Program-made: the position numbers and the translations under genes | Origin: CAZRHR01 sp964599915 | GTDB lineage: Bacteria > Bacteroidota > Bacteroidia > CAIKAF01 | DNA length: 25,908 nucleotides | Direction of reading: 5' to 3' | Assembly: GCA_964599915.1 (NCBI GenBank) | Contig: CAZRHR010000039.1 | Location: forward strand, 1-25,908 | The notes under the pieces: model-generated | Database searches by the model: none | Seen by the model: the letters and a program-made list of their open reading frames with translations, nothing else | What the model was told of the DNA's origin: nothing | Shown: one piece after another, positions 6,793 to 14,878 of the stretch | Numbering within the stretch: the stretch's first letter is position 1 | Layout: each line of letters opens with the position of its first letter

Positions 6793-7821
6793 ACTTTGCG
6801 CCGGAGCACCTGCTTTAACATAACCAGCCAATCCTGCTGCTCCGGTAAATTCCACCCAATGCCCCCGCCGTGCAAGATGATATTGAGCAGCTTCTATTTC
6901 TTCCTCGGTTACCGTATAAATTTGCCCTCCTGAATCCGTTATCGCTTTTAAAATTTCAGCTTTTCTTAAGGGCGAAGCAATGGCTATTCCATCGGCTTTT
7001 GTTCTGGGCAAACCTGCAGGCACACCCAATAATCCCGGACAGAAAACCGACTGAACCGCATGTAGTTTAGGCATTTTTGCAATAAGTCCCACCCTATTCA
7101 ATTCCATAAAACCCAGAAAACTGCCAAGAAGCAAGGTGCCATTGCCCACGGGAAAAAAAATATGTTCAGGCAGATGACCGGCTGTTTGTTCCCAAATTTC
7201 ATAGGCGAACGTTTTGGTACCATGCATAAACCACGTATTCCACACATGGGAACCATAAAAAGCATCTTTACTGGCCACCAAAGCGCGTTCTGCCACGTCT
7301 GCCCTATTCCCTTCCACCAAAACGACCTCCGCCCCTACACGTTGCATATGGGCAATTTTCGCCGGCTGCGCCTGAGAACTTACAAATATGGTGGCCTTAA
7401 AACCTGCTTTGGCGGCATAGGTGGCCAAAGCGCAACCTGCATTACCCGACGAATCTTCCACAAAATGAGTGATGCCCCATTCCTTCATTTTACTTACCAA
7501 GACACTGGCACCACGGTCTTTATATGAGCCACTTGGGAATAGGTACTCCAACTTAAACTGGAGCGGCTGGTTCTCCCAAACCTCATGAACCAAAGGAGTG
7601 AGCCCTTCTCCGAACGAAACACAATCTTGTAGATTAAAAATTGGAAGCACCCTGTGATAACGCCAAAAGCCGGGCTGGCGCGCATCCACAAGTTCATTTT
7701 GAAAAGATCCCAAAAAACGAGCGGTTAACAAATGGCCCTCAGGTCCTTGCCAGCGAGGTAAATCAAGCGGAAAAGAAGTGCCTTCAGGGGATGTCCACTC
7801 CCAGTTTTGCATGGAATTCAT
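6754..7821 (-). CDS. Threonine synthase-like PLP-dependent enzyme
   Basis: This is a 355-residue fold-type II PLP enzyme. Visible motifs are CVSFGEGLTPLV, the Schiff-base lysine in PSGSYKDRGA (K101), the SSGNAG phosphate/substrate loop (124-129), the PVGNGT glycine loop, and a C-terminal TGHGLKG, which is characteristic of threonine synthases. Threonine synthase converts O-phosphohomoserine to threonine. The N-terminus lacks the Cys-containing segment seen in many threonine synthases, and no hom or thrB gene is nearby, so a paralogous beta-eliminase or replacement enzyme remains possible. The start at 7821 is set by an ATGA overlap with the upstream marC-like stop. Its 3' end overlaps the convergent membrane-protein gene by 39 bases. 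Confidence 0.82.
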   Translation of the reverse strand: MNSMQNWEWTSPEGTSFPLDLPRWQGPEGHLLTARFLGSFQNELVDARQPGFWRYHRVLPIFNLQDCVSFGEGLTPLVHEVWENQPLQFKLEYLFPSGSYKDRGASVLVSKMKEWGITHFVEDSSGNAGCALATYAAKAGFKATIFVSSQAQPAKIAHMQRVGAEVVLVEGNRADVAERALVASKDAFYGSHVWNTWFMHGTKTFAYEIWEQTAGHLPEHIFFPVGNGTLLLGSFLGFMELNRVGLIAKMPKLHAVQSVFCPGLLGVPAGLPRTKADGIAIASPLRKAEILKAITDSGGQIYTVTEEEIEAAQYHLARRGHWVEFTGAAGLAGYVKAGAPAQSLIPLTGHGLKGR

Positions 7822-8468
7822 GAGCCTTGCAAAGTAAGCATATCCTGAACAAAGGGCTTTAACCCTGCAAAAAAGTACTGAATGGCCACCACCATGAGAA
7901 TGAGTCCCATGATACGCATCATCACTTTAATCCCAGTATCTCCAATCCATTTAATAAGCCGCGAACCACTTAATAAGGTAATTAATACCACAAGACAAAT
8001 CAATAAAATGCTCGCTAAAAGAATGATTTTTTTCCATAAGGCATCGGATTGGTCCATCAATAGGATGGCATTGGTAATGGCTCCGGGACCACAAAGCATG
8101 GGAATACCCAAGGGCGTAATTGAAATGTCATGAGAATATTCACGAATCTCCTTTTTCGCCACTTTCATGCGGGTAAGTCGCGCATTCAACATGTCGTAGC
8201 CCATTTTAAAGAAAATAATTCCCCCTGCCAAACGAAAACCATCTGCAGTAATATGGAAAAACTGAAACAGGGCATTCCCAGCAAACGCAAAAAACAACAT
8301 GGCTATGAAAGCTGTCAAGACAGCCCTAATAGCGGTCTGACGCCTTTCTGCCTCAGAAAAATTCGCCGTCATGGTCATGAAGACAGGCAAAATACTTGCA
8401 GGATTTATAATGGTAATAAAAGTAGTTAAGCAAAAAAGTGAAAAACTAAGTACTTCCTGGCTAGTCAT
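7818..8468 (-). CDS. MarC family integral membrane protein
   Basis: A 216-residue protein with six predicted membrane segments. It shows the two family repeats: TTFITIINPASILPVF near the N-terminus and SITPLGIPMLCGPGAITNAI in the middle. The MarC family is poorly characterised; transport of amino acids has been proposed for some members, but substrates are uncertain. The start at 8468 puts MTSQEVLSFSLFCL at the first membrane helix; 17 extra upstream codons are open but polar and unlike family N-termini. The stop overlaps the start of the threonine-synthase-like gene (ATGA), so the two are likely co-translated. That pairing of a putative transporter and an amino-acid enzyme is suggestive only. 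Confidence 0.88.
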   Translation of the reverse strand: MTSQEVLSFSLFCLTTFITIINPASILPVFMTMTANFSEAERRQTAIRAVLTAFIAMLFFAFAGNALFQFFHITADGFRLAGGIIFFKMGYDMLNARLTRMKVAKKEIREYSHDISITPLGIPMLCGPGAITNAILLMDQSDALWKKIILLASILLICLVVLITLLSGSRLIKWIGDTGIKVMMRIMGLILMVVAIQYFFAGLKPFVQDMLTLQGS

Positions 8469-8763
8469 AATATGGTCGATATTTTTTTGCAAATATCCCT
8501 CGAATCCAAGAAAATCCAAGAAAAGAAGTATTAAATTATGAACACTTAAAACAAGATGAACGTTTTAAAATGAGCACAGAAAAAGGACACAAAATTCCCA
8601 GTAAAAAGAAAATAATATCTCGCTTAACTATTGAAATAAAGGAAAATAAAAACCAAACCAAGCATAAAATAATAAGGAAATGACTTGCAAAGGGTTTGAC
8701 GCAAAAAACAAAACGTTTATAAAATAAATGTATAACTTTACGCCCTAAAGTAAACCTAAGTTT
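8469..8763. other. AT-rich divergent intergenic region, no confident gene
   Basis: These 295 bases separate the marC-like gene (-) and the secreted protein gene (+). The sequence is strongly A-rich on the plus strand. A near-match to the Bacteroidota -7 element, TAACTTTA, is at 8733-8740, 23 bases before the ATG at 8764, but without a TTG at correct spacing. A 37-codon frame (8570-8683, plus strand, very Lys/Ile-rich) is open, but I see no ribosome-binding or promoter support for it. Confidence 0.5.
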
Positions 8764-9354
8764 ATGCGCGTTTTGTTTTTTGCACTTGCCATTTGGGCCT
8801 CAACAGCTATTCATGGTCAAGAAAGACCAGATTTGGCCTCAGCTGCTGTGCGGCAGGCAGGTCCTAAAGTTAAATCCATTTCCATCACTAGAAATGGCAA
8901 GCCAGTTACCCAATTGCTGCGAGATGGCAACTATTGGAAATTGGCCAATGGCACCGGTTGGTTAGATACTACAGATTGGGCAGGATGGCCAGGTGCAGAC
9001 CCCCTCATTGTGGAAACCGCAAGGAACGAAGGTGTAGCAGGCGATGACCGACTTTATGTATACAGAACGCCCATGAAACAGCGTTCTCAAAAAGTATATT
9101 TCGATGCGCATGGAAGGGTACATCGCATTGTTTGGGTCAACATACAAGATCCATCCAGCGTGGCTTTGGCAGACCCACAAATCTTAGAAGCTCAATTCGC
9201 TGAATTTTACTGGACAGGCAATGTTTTGGCCCGCTTCACCAACGATGAACAAAAGGTGGAATGGAACTTTAAATACGACCGTACCTTCCGTTTATTGCAA
9301 GTATTCGGAACAGAAGAAGGGAAAAAGGTAACGTATAGGTTTACCTATAAATAA
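8764..9354 (+). CDS. Secreted protein of unknown function
   Basis: A 196-residue protein with an N-terminal signal peptide (MRVLFFALAIWASTAIHGQ). The mature part alternates beta-strand-like segments (VKSISITRNGKPV, WNFKYDRTFRLLQVFG, VTYRFTYK) with several Trp/Gly-rich turns (LANGTGWLDTTDWAGWPG). No cysteines suggest a disulfide fold, and no lipobox or T9SS C-terminal domain is visible. It looks like a small periplasmic or surface beta-structured protein; I do not recognise a family. It is monocistronic by appearance, with a strong terminator 20 bases downstream. Confidence 0.8.
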   Translation: MRVLFFALAIWASTAIHGQERPDLASAAVRQAGPKVKSISITRNGKPVTQLLRDGNYWKLANGTGWLDTTDWAGWPGADPLIVETARNEGVAGDDRLYVYRTPMKQRSQKVYFDAHGRVHRIVWVNIQDPSSVALADPQILEAQFAEFYWTGNVLARFTNDEQKVEWNFKYDRTFRLLQVFGTEEGKKVTYRFTYK

Positions 9355-9374
9355 TCAAGCATACGCTATGTCTG

Positions 9375-9404
9375 ACCGTTTGGGAAACCAAACGGTTTTT
9401 TTTT
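9375..9404 (+). terminator. Rho-independent terminator with GAAA tetraloop
   Basis: ACCGTTTGG (9375-9383) pairs with CCAAACGGT (9388-9396) around a GAAA loop, followed by a run of nine T (9396-9404). This is a textbook intrinsic terminator for the secreted protein gene. Confidence 0.93.
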
Positions 9405-9474
9405 GCTTAGGCTAATTCTGTTGCATAAAAACAAGCATTTTACTCATCTTATTAAATCGTATATTCAGTCCATT

Positions 9475-9912
9475 ATGAAAAACACGGAAGACACCATTGC
9501 CAACATCATTCAACATTACCAGATGAAGCCACATCCGGAAGGCGGATGGTTTGTAGAGACATTTAGACATCCAGAACAACAACTATTCCCAGGATTTGAT
9601 GGCCCACGGAACCTTGCTACCAGCATTCTTTTTCTTTTGCCTGAAGGAAAAAAATCGGCCTTGCACCGAATTAAAAGTGATGAAATCTGGTACCACCATG
9701 CGGGAGGAAGATTACATGTTCTTACCATGGATGAGGAAAAGAATATCCATAAACATCCACTGGGTTCCGACCTTTCAAAAGGAGAAACGTTTCAATTCGT
9801 GGTAAAAGCGGGAACATGGTTTGGAGCAGAACCCGCCGAAGGAGCAGGATATTGTTTGGTGGGTTGTCAGGTAACACCCGGTTTTGATTTTAGAGACTTC
9901 GAATTATTATAG
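9475..9912 (+). CDS. Cupin_5 (DUF985) family protein
   Basis: A 145-residue cytoplasmic protein of the RmlC-like cupin fold. Matching family segments are MKPHPEGGWFVETFR, SALHRIKSDEIWYHHAGG, GTWFGAEP and CLVGCQVTPGFDFRDFELL. The metal-ligand positions usual for cupins are represented by H in ALHRI and E in DEIWY. Substrate is unknown for most of the family. The start at 9475 fits the family N-terminus; 24 further upstream codons are open but begin inside the previous terminator's T tract and are rejected. It ends at a shared terminator facing gldN. Confidence 0.87.
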   Translation: MKNTEDTIANIIQHYQMKPHPEGGWFVETFRHPEQQLFPGFDGPRNLATSILFLLPEGKKSALHRIKSDEIWYHHAGGRLHVLTMDEEKNIHKHPLGSDLSKGETFQFVVKAGTWFGAEPAEGAGYCLVGCQVTPGFDFRDFELL

Positions 9913-9935
9913 TACTCAAATAGTATATAAAAGAA

Positions 9936-9962
9936 AAAAGGTTGGCTTTGGGCCAACCTTTT
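9936..9962. terminator. Bidirectional terminator between cupin gene and gldN
   Basis: AAAAGGTTGGC (9936-9946) is perfectly complementary to GCCAACCTTTT (9952-9962) around a 5-base loop. The A-rich left arm and T-rich right arm allow termination in both directions. It lies between the convergent cupin gene (24 bases away) and gldN (23 bases away), so it probably ends the whole gld transcript. Confidence 0.88.
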
Positions 9963-9984
9963 CAGTTTAAAAGAATCTAGGATA

Positions 9985-10857
9985 TTATTGTTCCCACAAG
10001 TCATGCTCGTAGGTGAAAATTTCACCTTTGATGCGTTCTCCTTCTAAGAGAGCTGGAATACCTTTGGTATATTCCTCAATACGACGATCATACACGTTGT
10101 CGAATTTCAGCACTTTAGAGGAGAAAACTCTCTTTTCAAATAGATCATCGAAACTCAAACGCTGGGCATAGTTCTGCGGATTGTACACCTCATTAACAGC
10201 GAAAACAGGACGGAAATTTGGGAAGTAAATCCAATACATGGACGTGTTGTACTTAAACTCACCTGTAGACCGGTCAAAAACGCCACGCTGAGGGCAAATA
10301 CCAAGAATACGCACAGTCATCACAGAACGTTGCTTTTCAAGAATCCAGTCTTCCTTAATTTGAAAACGCTTTACGGTAGTAGGATCAAAAGGCTCATCTA
10401 CCACTTTTTGCACCAAATTGTAGGGGGGATCTGGTTCAGGAACCCATTGTGTATCCCGAAAGGCACCAATGGAAGCTACGTCATTGCTAGACATTTGTAC
10501 GAGGAAGTCGTCGGTTTTAGGATCGTAAGCGAAATATTTATCGCTTTCGGTGGTTAAAGCATTAATAACCACTGTGATAAAGTTCTTACGGCCATTGGTA
10601 GGACGATCTGGATAGTAGAAAGGATGATTAATCTTTTCACGCATATCCACTTCCCGAATCACGCGACGCTCCCACATCACATCCGATTGGCGCATGTAGG
10701 GATAGGGAACCAAACGACGGTCTGGCTCACGGTCTACATCGTACGCACGATCTCTTGGTGTGGGGGTCAACGTAGTACCACCTGCACCGGGAGCCTGGGC
10801 AGACAAGGCCGAAACCGTGAACCCTAAGGCGAGCAAAAGAATGTGATGCAATTTCAT
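9985..10857 (-). CDS. gldN: Type IX secretion/gliding protein GldN (PorN)
   Basis: A 290-residue periplasmic component of the T9SS that pairs with the lipoprotein GldK to form the ring under the outer membrane. A signal peptide is evident (MKLHHILLLALGFTVSALSAQ). The body contains segments I associate with GldN/PorN: DVMWERRVIREVDMREKINHPFYYP, ITVVINALTTE, IKEDWILEKQRSVMTVRILGI and the near C-terminal VFSSKVLKFDNVYDRRIEEY. It is the last gene of the gld cluster, nine bases after gldM, and is followed by a terminator. Identification rests on both sequence and gene order. Confidence 0.95.
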   Translation of the reverse strand: MKLHHILLLALGFTVSALSAQAPGAGGTTLTPTPRDRAYDVDREPDRRLVPYPYMRQSDVMWERRVIREVDMREKINHPFYYPDRPTNGRKNFITVVINALTTESDKYFAYDPKTDDFLVQMSSNDVASIGAFRDTQWVPEPDPPYNLVQKVVDEPFDPTTVKRFQIKEDWILEKQRSVMTVRILGICPQRGVFDRSTGEFKYNTSMYWIYFPNFRPVFAVNEVYNPQNYAQRLSFDDLFEKRVFSSKVLKFDNVYDRRIEEYTKGIPALLEGERIKGEIFTYEHDLWEQ

Positions 10858-10866
10858 AAGCGATGA

Positions 10867-12528
10867 TTATTGGATAGAGAACGAAGCATCAAGTTTCCTG
10901 CGGGTTTGATCAGGCATTAACACCTGTACCTCGGAGAAAAACACTTTTTGTCCACGCTTTAGTCCGCGTACATCAGAAGCAACACCACCGGGAAGTGTGT
11001 TACCCGGACAATCCGTTTCTGTGTAGCTACCACCACGTGGGTAGGCAATTTTGAATTTCTCAACCTTAGCAAATACGTTAAAGTCGAAATTCTCCATGGC
11101 AGGAATCAGAGGCGATTGGGAAGCAAGGCCACCGGAAATACCGCTACCTGCGCGCACATTACCCCATTTCAACACTGGATCTGGGATAGATTTCACACGG
11201 AAAACTTGCGAACCCATGCTAATTGAGCGACCATCTTCTGTTTTTACAGAGACGTTCACTTTGGCCTCACCCGTACCGGAAGCTGAAACAATGTAGTTTC
11301 CAGGACCCTGACCCGCACGAATGCTAATAGGACCAGCACCAGTTACAGATACTTGGTTAGGAGCGAATCCAGGAACGGAGACCGAGATGGGATTATCCAA
11401 ACCACGGTAGAAAACGTTCATGTTGGTCGCTGCTACAGAAGCAGAAGGAGGTGATACATTGTACTTGGTAGAGAAGGGATAAGAAACCTCATCATCAGTA
11501 CCAGGTTTTTTCACTTTAATCACACCCGCAAAAGTACGCTCGCCCACACCGGAAGTTCCGATGCTAATGCGACCCATACCCTTAACGATGTTGTTTGTAT
11601 CTAAGACTTGGCCGCCAGCCACCTGCATAGTTGTAGTATCCACCGCACTTCCATAAACAATGGTAGGTTTAACAGAAGTGTTGTAAGCTGCTAAGAAAAC
11701 ATCAGCCTCAAAAGGACTTCCACCTACCACGAAAGTAGATTTTGGAACAACCCGGGCTTCTACTGCATCAAACTTAAATGCTTGGGCAGAAATAGATTCC
11801 CAGATATAGCCTAACGCAGCCGCTTCAAGACCCCGAACGGCGTTTTCCCATTTGGCCAACTCAAGCAGCGCAGCCGCTAAAGGCAAGTGATAGAAATAAC
11901 GCATTTCCCAAGTCCGGAGATTAAACTTTTGCGCTTGAGGAGAATTTGGGTCTGGATCAGAAAGATCAAGGATATCCAAGTTTTTGATGGCAGCAGAGTC
12001 TGTGCCAAACGTTTTGCCCCCGGCACCTTCGATACCAGCAACAAAGTCCTTGAAAGCTTGAAGCTTCTTTCTTAGCTCTCCCGCTTTACCAGAGTTACCT
12101 GGTGCTTCAGCAGTTCCAAAGAAAGTAGTAGGCATATCATAATCATCCTTTTTGTTCACCAAATAAGGATCATCAATCGATGCAGTTGCTCCTGCTTCGT
12201 CCACGCCGTCGACTGCTTTTAACAAATCGATTTTAATTTGACGAATAAAAGTAACTACTTCCTTTACTTGTTCCTCCAAGCCAGCAGCTTTAGCACGCGC
12301 TTGTTTGTACTTAGGGTCTTTGGGATTCAGCATCTCCTGATTCGCCAATTCCTGATAAGTACCGCTGTTCTTAGAAATCAACACACTGTTTTGTTGATTC
12401 AATGAAATGTTGGCCTTAACGAAGGCATCTAGTACCTCCGAAGACACGTTGATGGCCAGAAGAGCCGTTAACACGAGGTACATCATGTTAATCATCTTCT
12501 GCCGTGGACTCGCTTTACCGCCCGCCAT
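10867..12528 (-). CDS. gldM: Type IX secretion/gliding motor protein GldM (PorM)
   Basis: At 553 residues this is in the usual size range. GldM has one inner-membrane helix and a large periplasmic rod that couples the GldL proton channel to the GldKN ring. The N-terminus MAGGKASPRQKMINMMYLVLTALLAINVSSEVLDAF is the family signature: a short cytoplasmic stretch and a membrane helix at about residues 14-28. The periplasmic part is rich in Val/Gly/Ser beta-structure, consistent with the four-domain rod. It lies 40 bases after gldL and nine bases before gldN in the same direction. Confidence 0.96.
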   Translation of the reverse strand: MAGGKASPRQKMINMMYLVLTALLAINVSSEVLDAFVKANISLNQQNSVLISKNSGTYQELANQEMLNPKDPKYKQARAKAAGLEEQVKEVVTFIRQIKIDLLKAVDGVDEAGATASIDDPYLVNKKDDYDMPTTFFGTAEAPGNSGKAGELRKKLQAFKDFVAGIEGAGGKTFGTDSAAIKNLDILDLSDPDPNSPQAQKFNLRTWEMRYFYHLPLAAALLELAKWENAVRGLEAAALGYIWESISAQAFKFDAVEARVVPKSTFVVGGSPFEADVFLAAYNTSVKPTIVYGSAVDTTTMQVAGGQVLDTNNIVKGMGRISIGTSGVGERTFAGVIKVKKPGTDDEVSYPFSTKYNVSPPSASVAATNMNVFYRGLDNPISVSVPGFAPNQVSVTGAGPISIRAGQGPGNYIVSASGTGEAKVNVSVKTEDGRSISMGSQVFRVKSIPDPVLKWGNVRAGSGISGGLASQSPLIPAMENFDFNVFAKVEKFKIAYPRGGSYTETDCPGNTLPGGVASDVRGLKRGQKVFFSEVQVLMPDQTRRKLDASFSIQ

Positions 12529-12568
12529 TCTTTCTAATTTATCGGTTTAAAAATCAGAGAAGCGGGAA

Positions 12569-13375
12569 TTATCCGCGGTTATAATTCATGGCAGACAACA
12601 TGTTGCCATAAACGGTGTTCAAGGCATGAAGGTTGTTACCTAAGGTATGAATTTCTTCTTTGTATCTGCGGGTATCATCCACAGAAGCATTCAGGTTGTT
12701 CAACAACTCAGCAATGTTGCTGTATACTTGGCTGCTAGATTCTAAATAATCCTTGGAACCTTGGATTTGCAACTCGTACACGCTGTTCAATACAGACAAG
12801 TTTTTAGAAACACGCTGTAATTCTTCTCCGTAAGAAGCGCCATCACCTGCGGAAAGACCAGTAAGGGATTCGGCGGCACGAACATAGGAATCAGAAAGTT
12901 GATCTACTGTAGAAGCAGCTTTCTTCACATTATTGATGTATTCAGTAGTGGCAGCACCTGCATCACCCATTTCCCCTAAACGGTTAGTGGATTCAGAAAG
13001 CTTACGCATACCAGATCCCAAAGATTCAATCAATTCTGGGCCAATTTTGGCTTCTTCCAGTAAGCGATCCAATTCCTGAGATACAGAGTCTTTGGCAGAA
13101 AGCGCGTTGGTTTTTCCATGACTTCCATGGTCACCTTCGCCAGGCAATCCGGCCAATTCTGGATAGACTAAAGTCCAGTCCAACTCTTCATGGGGCGGTT
13201 CAAAAGCTGAGATTGCAAAAATCATGGCTTCTACTGTAAGGCCTGTTACAATCATGACAGAGGCACCTGGCCAGTGCATGATTTTGAACATGGCTCCTAG
13301 AATTACGACAGCCGCTCCGAACCCATATACAAAGTTCATTACGACTTTCCCTTTACGTGTGTGCAGGAATTTCAT
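12569..13375 (-). CDS. gldL: Type IX secretion/gliding motor protein GldL (PorL)
   Basis: A 268-residue inner-membrane protein with two N-terminal transmembrane helices (about residues 12-30 and 38-56) and a long cytoplasmic C-terminal helical region. It forms the proton-driven motor with GldM. The linker motif FKIMHWPGAS and a glutamate at residue 49 inside helix 2 are visible; Glu49 is the position reported as essential for proton-motive-force use in Flavobacterium johnsoniae GldL. The C-terminal half has Ser/Leu/Glu-rich coiled-coil character. It lies 95 bases after gldK. Confidence 0.96.
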   Translation of the reverse strand: MKFLHTRKGKVVMNFVYGFGAAVVILGAMFKIMHWPGASVMIVTGLTVEAMIFAISAFEPPHEELDWTLVYPELAGLPGEGDHGSHGKTNALSAKDSVSQELDRLLEEAKIGPELIESLGSGMRKLSESTNRLGEMGDAGAATTEYINNVKKAASTVDQLSDSYVRAAESLTGLSAGDGASYGEELQRVSKNLSVLNSVYELQIQGSKDYLESSSQVYSNIAELLNNLNASVDDTRRYKEEIHTLGNNLHALNTVYGNMLSAMNYNRG

Positions 13376-13470
13376 CTTGCTTGCGTGTTTTTTGATTTAG
13401 GTAAAAATGGAATAAGGAATAGACAACAAAAGAACGAAAGATAGGCTTGGATTATTGTGAAGAGCAGATT

Positions 13471-14778
13471 TTATTCAAAATCCTCCTTGGCACGTCCCAT
13501 AAAGGTTTGTACACAACGGAAGCCAATGTAGCTCTTGGCAGTATCTTCATATTCGTAAAGGCGTGCCCCTACTTGGAGATAGTAGCCCACATCTTTCCAA
13601 GAACCACCACGAATAACTTTCCTTTTGTAGGTAGGTCTATCAGATTTTTTGGAGCGGTAACGTAGGTCTGGGTTTAAGTCGTGCATCCAGTTGATACCAG
13701 ATTCATCGAAAGCACCGGCAGTCCATTCAGATACGTTTCCTGCCATGCAGTACAGGCCATATTCGTTGGGGTTGTAGGCATCTACAGGAACGGTATGGAA
13801 ACCGCCATCATCGATGTAGTTACCACGCATGGGCTTAAAGTTGCCAAGGAAACATCCTTTGGAGTTCCGGATGTAAGGACCACCCCAAGGATAAGGAGAA
13901 AGGTGCAAGCCACCGCGGGCTGCCCACTCCCACTCAGACTCGGTAGGCAAGCGGAAATCGTGTACAGGAAACTCTCCCAAACGCGTGAGGAAGTTATTCA
14001 TGTATTCTGTTCTCCAGTGACAAAATGCATTGGCTTGTTTCCAGTTTACGCCCACTACAGGATAGTTGTCGTAGGCGGGATGCCAAAAGTACATTTTGGT
14101 CATGGGCTCATTGTAGGAGTAGGTGAAGTCTGCAATCCATACCAAGGTGTCGGGATAGATGCGCACCGCTTCCTTCATGATGAATTTTGAACGATCCGGC
14201 ATCACTGCGGTCAAATCATCCACATCTCTGCGGTATTTGTATTTAGCCGCTTCATCGAGATCTATCCACCAATAAGTGTACACTAATTTGTGCACATTAA
14301 TTTCACGACGGCGATAGAAACGCTGATTTTCCGGGTAGTAAAGCTCCTCCAATGCTTCTCTGAACTCTCCGTCATCCCATGGAATGCGTGGACGCCAGTT
14401 GAGCAATGGTGGATCGATATCCTCTCCATATTCGTTTTCAGTGATGTGGAAATCCTCATCATTGTCTGCTATGATTCTACGTGCAAGTGAATCGCGCACG
14501 TAATAAACGAATTGACGGTACTCGTTATTGGAGATTTCCGTTTGGTCCATGTAAAAAGCTTGCACAGAAACCGTTTTAGACGGCTGGTGCATAGCAGCTG
14601 GAACATCTTGGTCGGAATCCCCCATGTTGTAGCTACCCATAGGGATATACACCATACCAAAGGGGTCGGCTTGGTACCATTTAGGGCGACCTTGCACCCC
14701 AATGAGCTGACCGTTTTCACCTCCGGCACAGCTATACAGCAGTGCGGGGAGGCTTCCCAGTATCATGAGTTTTTTCAT
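13471..14778 (-). CDS. gldK: Type IX secretion/gliding lipoprotein GldK (PorK)
   Basis: The protein is 435 residues from the ATG at 14778, which opens a lipoprotein signal MKKLMILGSLPALLYSC (Cys17). An ATG 11 codons upstream is also open but would displace the signal. It has the formylglycine-generating-enzyme-like fold of GldK: FGMVYIPMGSYNMG, VVGVNWKQANAFCHW, RLPTESEWEWAARGG, GNVSEWT, KVIRGGSWKD and YIGFRCV. In the T9SS this fold is structural rather than catalytic: GldK forms a ring with GldN at the outer membrane. A promoter-like element overlaps the end of porP upstream, so gldKLMN may be transcribed apart from porP. Confidence 0.95.
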   Translation of the reverse strand: MKKLMILGSLPALLYSCAGGENGQLIGVQGRPKWYQADPFGMVYIPMGSYNMGDSDQDVPAAMHQPSKTVSVQAFYMDQTEISNNEYRQFVYYVRDSLARRIIADNDEDFHITENEYGEDIDPPLLNWRPRIPWDDGEFREALEELYYPENQRFYRRREINVHKLVYTYWWIDLDEAAKYKYRRDVDDLTAVMPDRSKFIMKEAVRIYPDTLVWIADFTYSYNEPMTKMYFWHPAYDNYPVVGVNWKQANAFCHWRTEYMNNFLTRLGEFPVHDFRLPTESEWEWAARGGLHLSPYPWGGPYIRNSKGCFLGNFKPMRGNYIDDGGFHTVPVDAYNPNEYGLYCMAGNVSEWTAGAFDESGINWMHDLNPDLRYRSKKSDRPTYKRKVIRGGSWKDVGYYLQVGARLYEYEDTAKSYIGFRCVQTFMGRAKEDFE

Positions 14779-14845
14779 GGGAAGAGGATTTGTGATACGT
14801 GCGTTTAACATCTTAAACGATGGTAACTGCGGTTTTATTATCCAC

Positions 14846-14878
14846 CAAAGATATATAAGAATTGATAACTTGTATCAA
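14846..14878 (-). promoter_or_regulatory. Internal promoter for gldKLMN overlapping the porP stop
   Basis: On the minus strand TTG (14878-14876), which overlaps the porP stop codon, is followed by a 22-base spacer and TATCTTTG (14853-14846), a full match to the Bacteroidota consensus. The -7 box ends 67 bases before the gldK ATG at 14778. Confidence 0.6.

Noticed and set aside
8570..8683. A 37-codon plus-strand frame, Lys/Ile-rich, preceded by a 5-codon frame ending in ATGA
   Set aside because: It lies in A-rich DNA where such frames arise by chance, has no ribosome-binding sequence or promoter with both elements, and its composition reflects the base bias. Peptide evidence or conservation would be needed.
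9403..9474. 24-codon N-terminal extension of the cupin protein
   Set aside because: It begins with a TTG inside the T tract of the previous terminator, so it is unlikely to be transcribed as part of the cupin mRNA; the family N-terminus fits the ATG at 9475.
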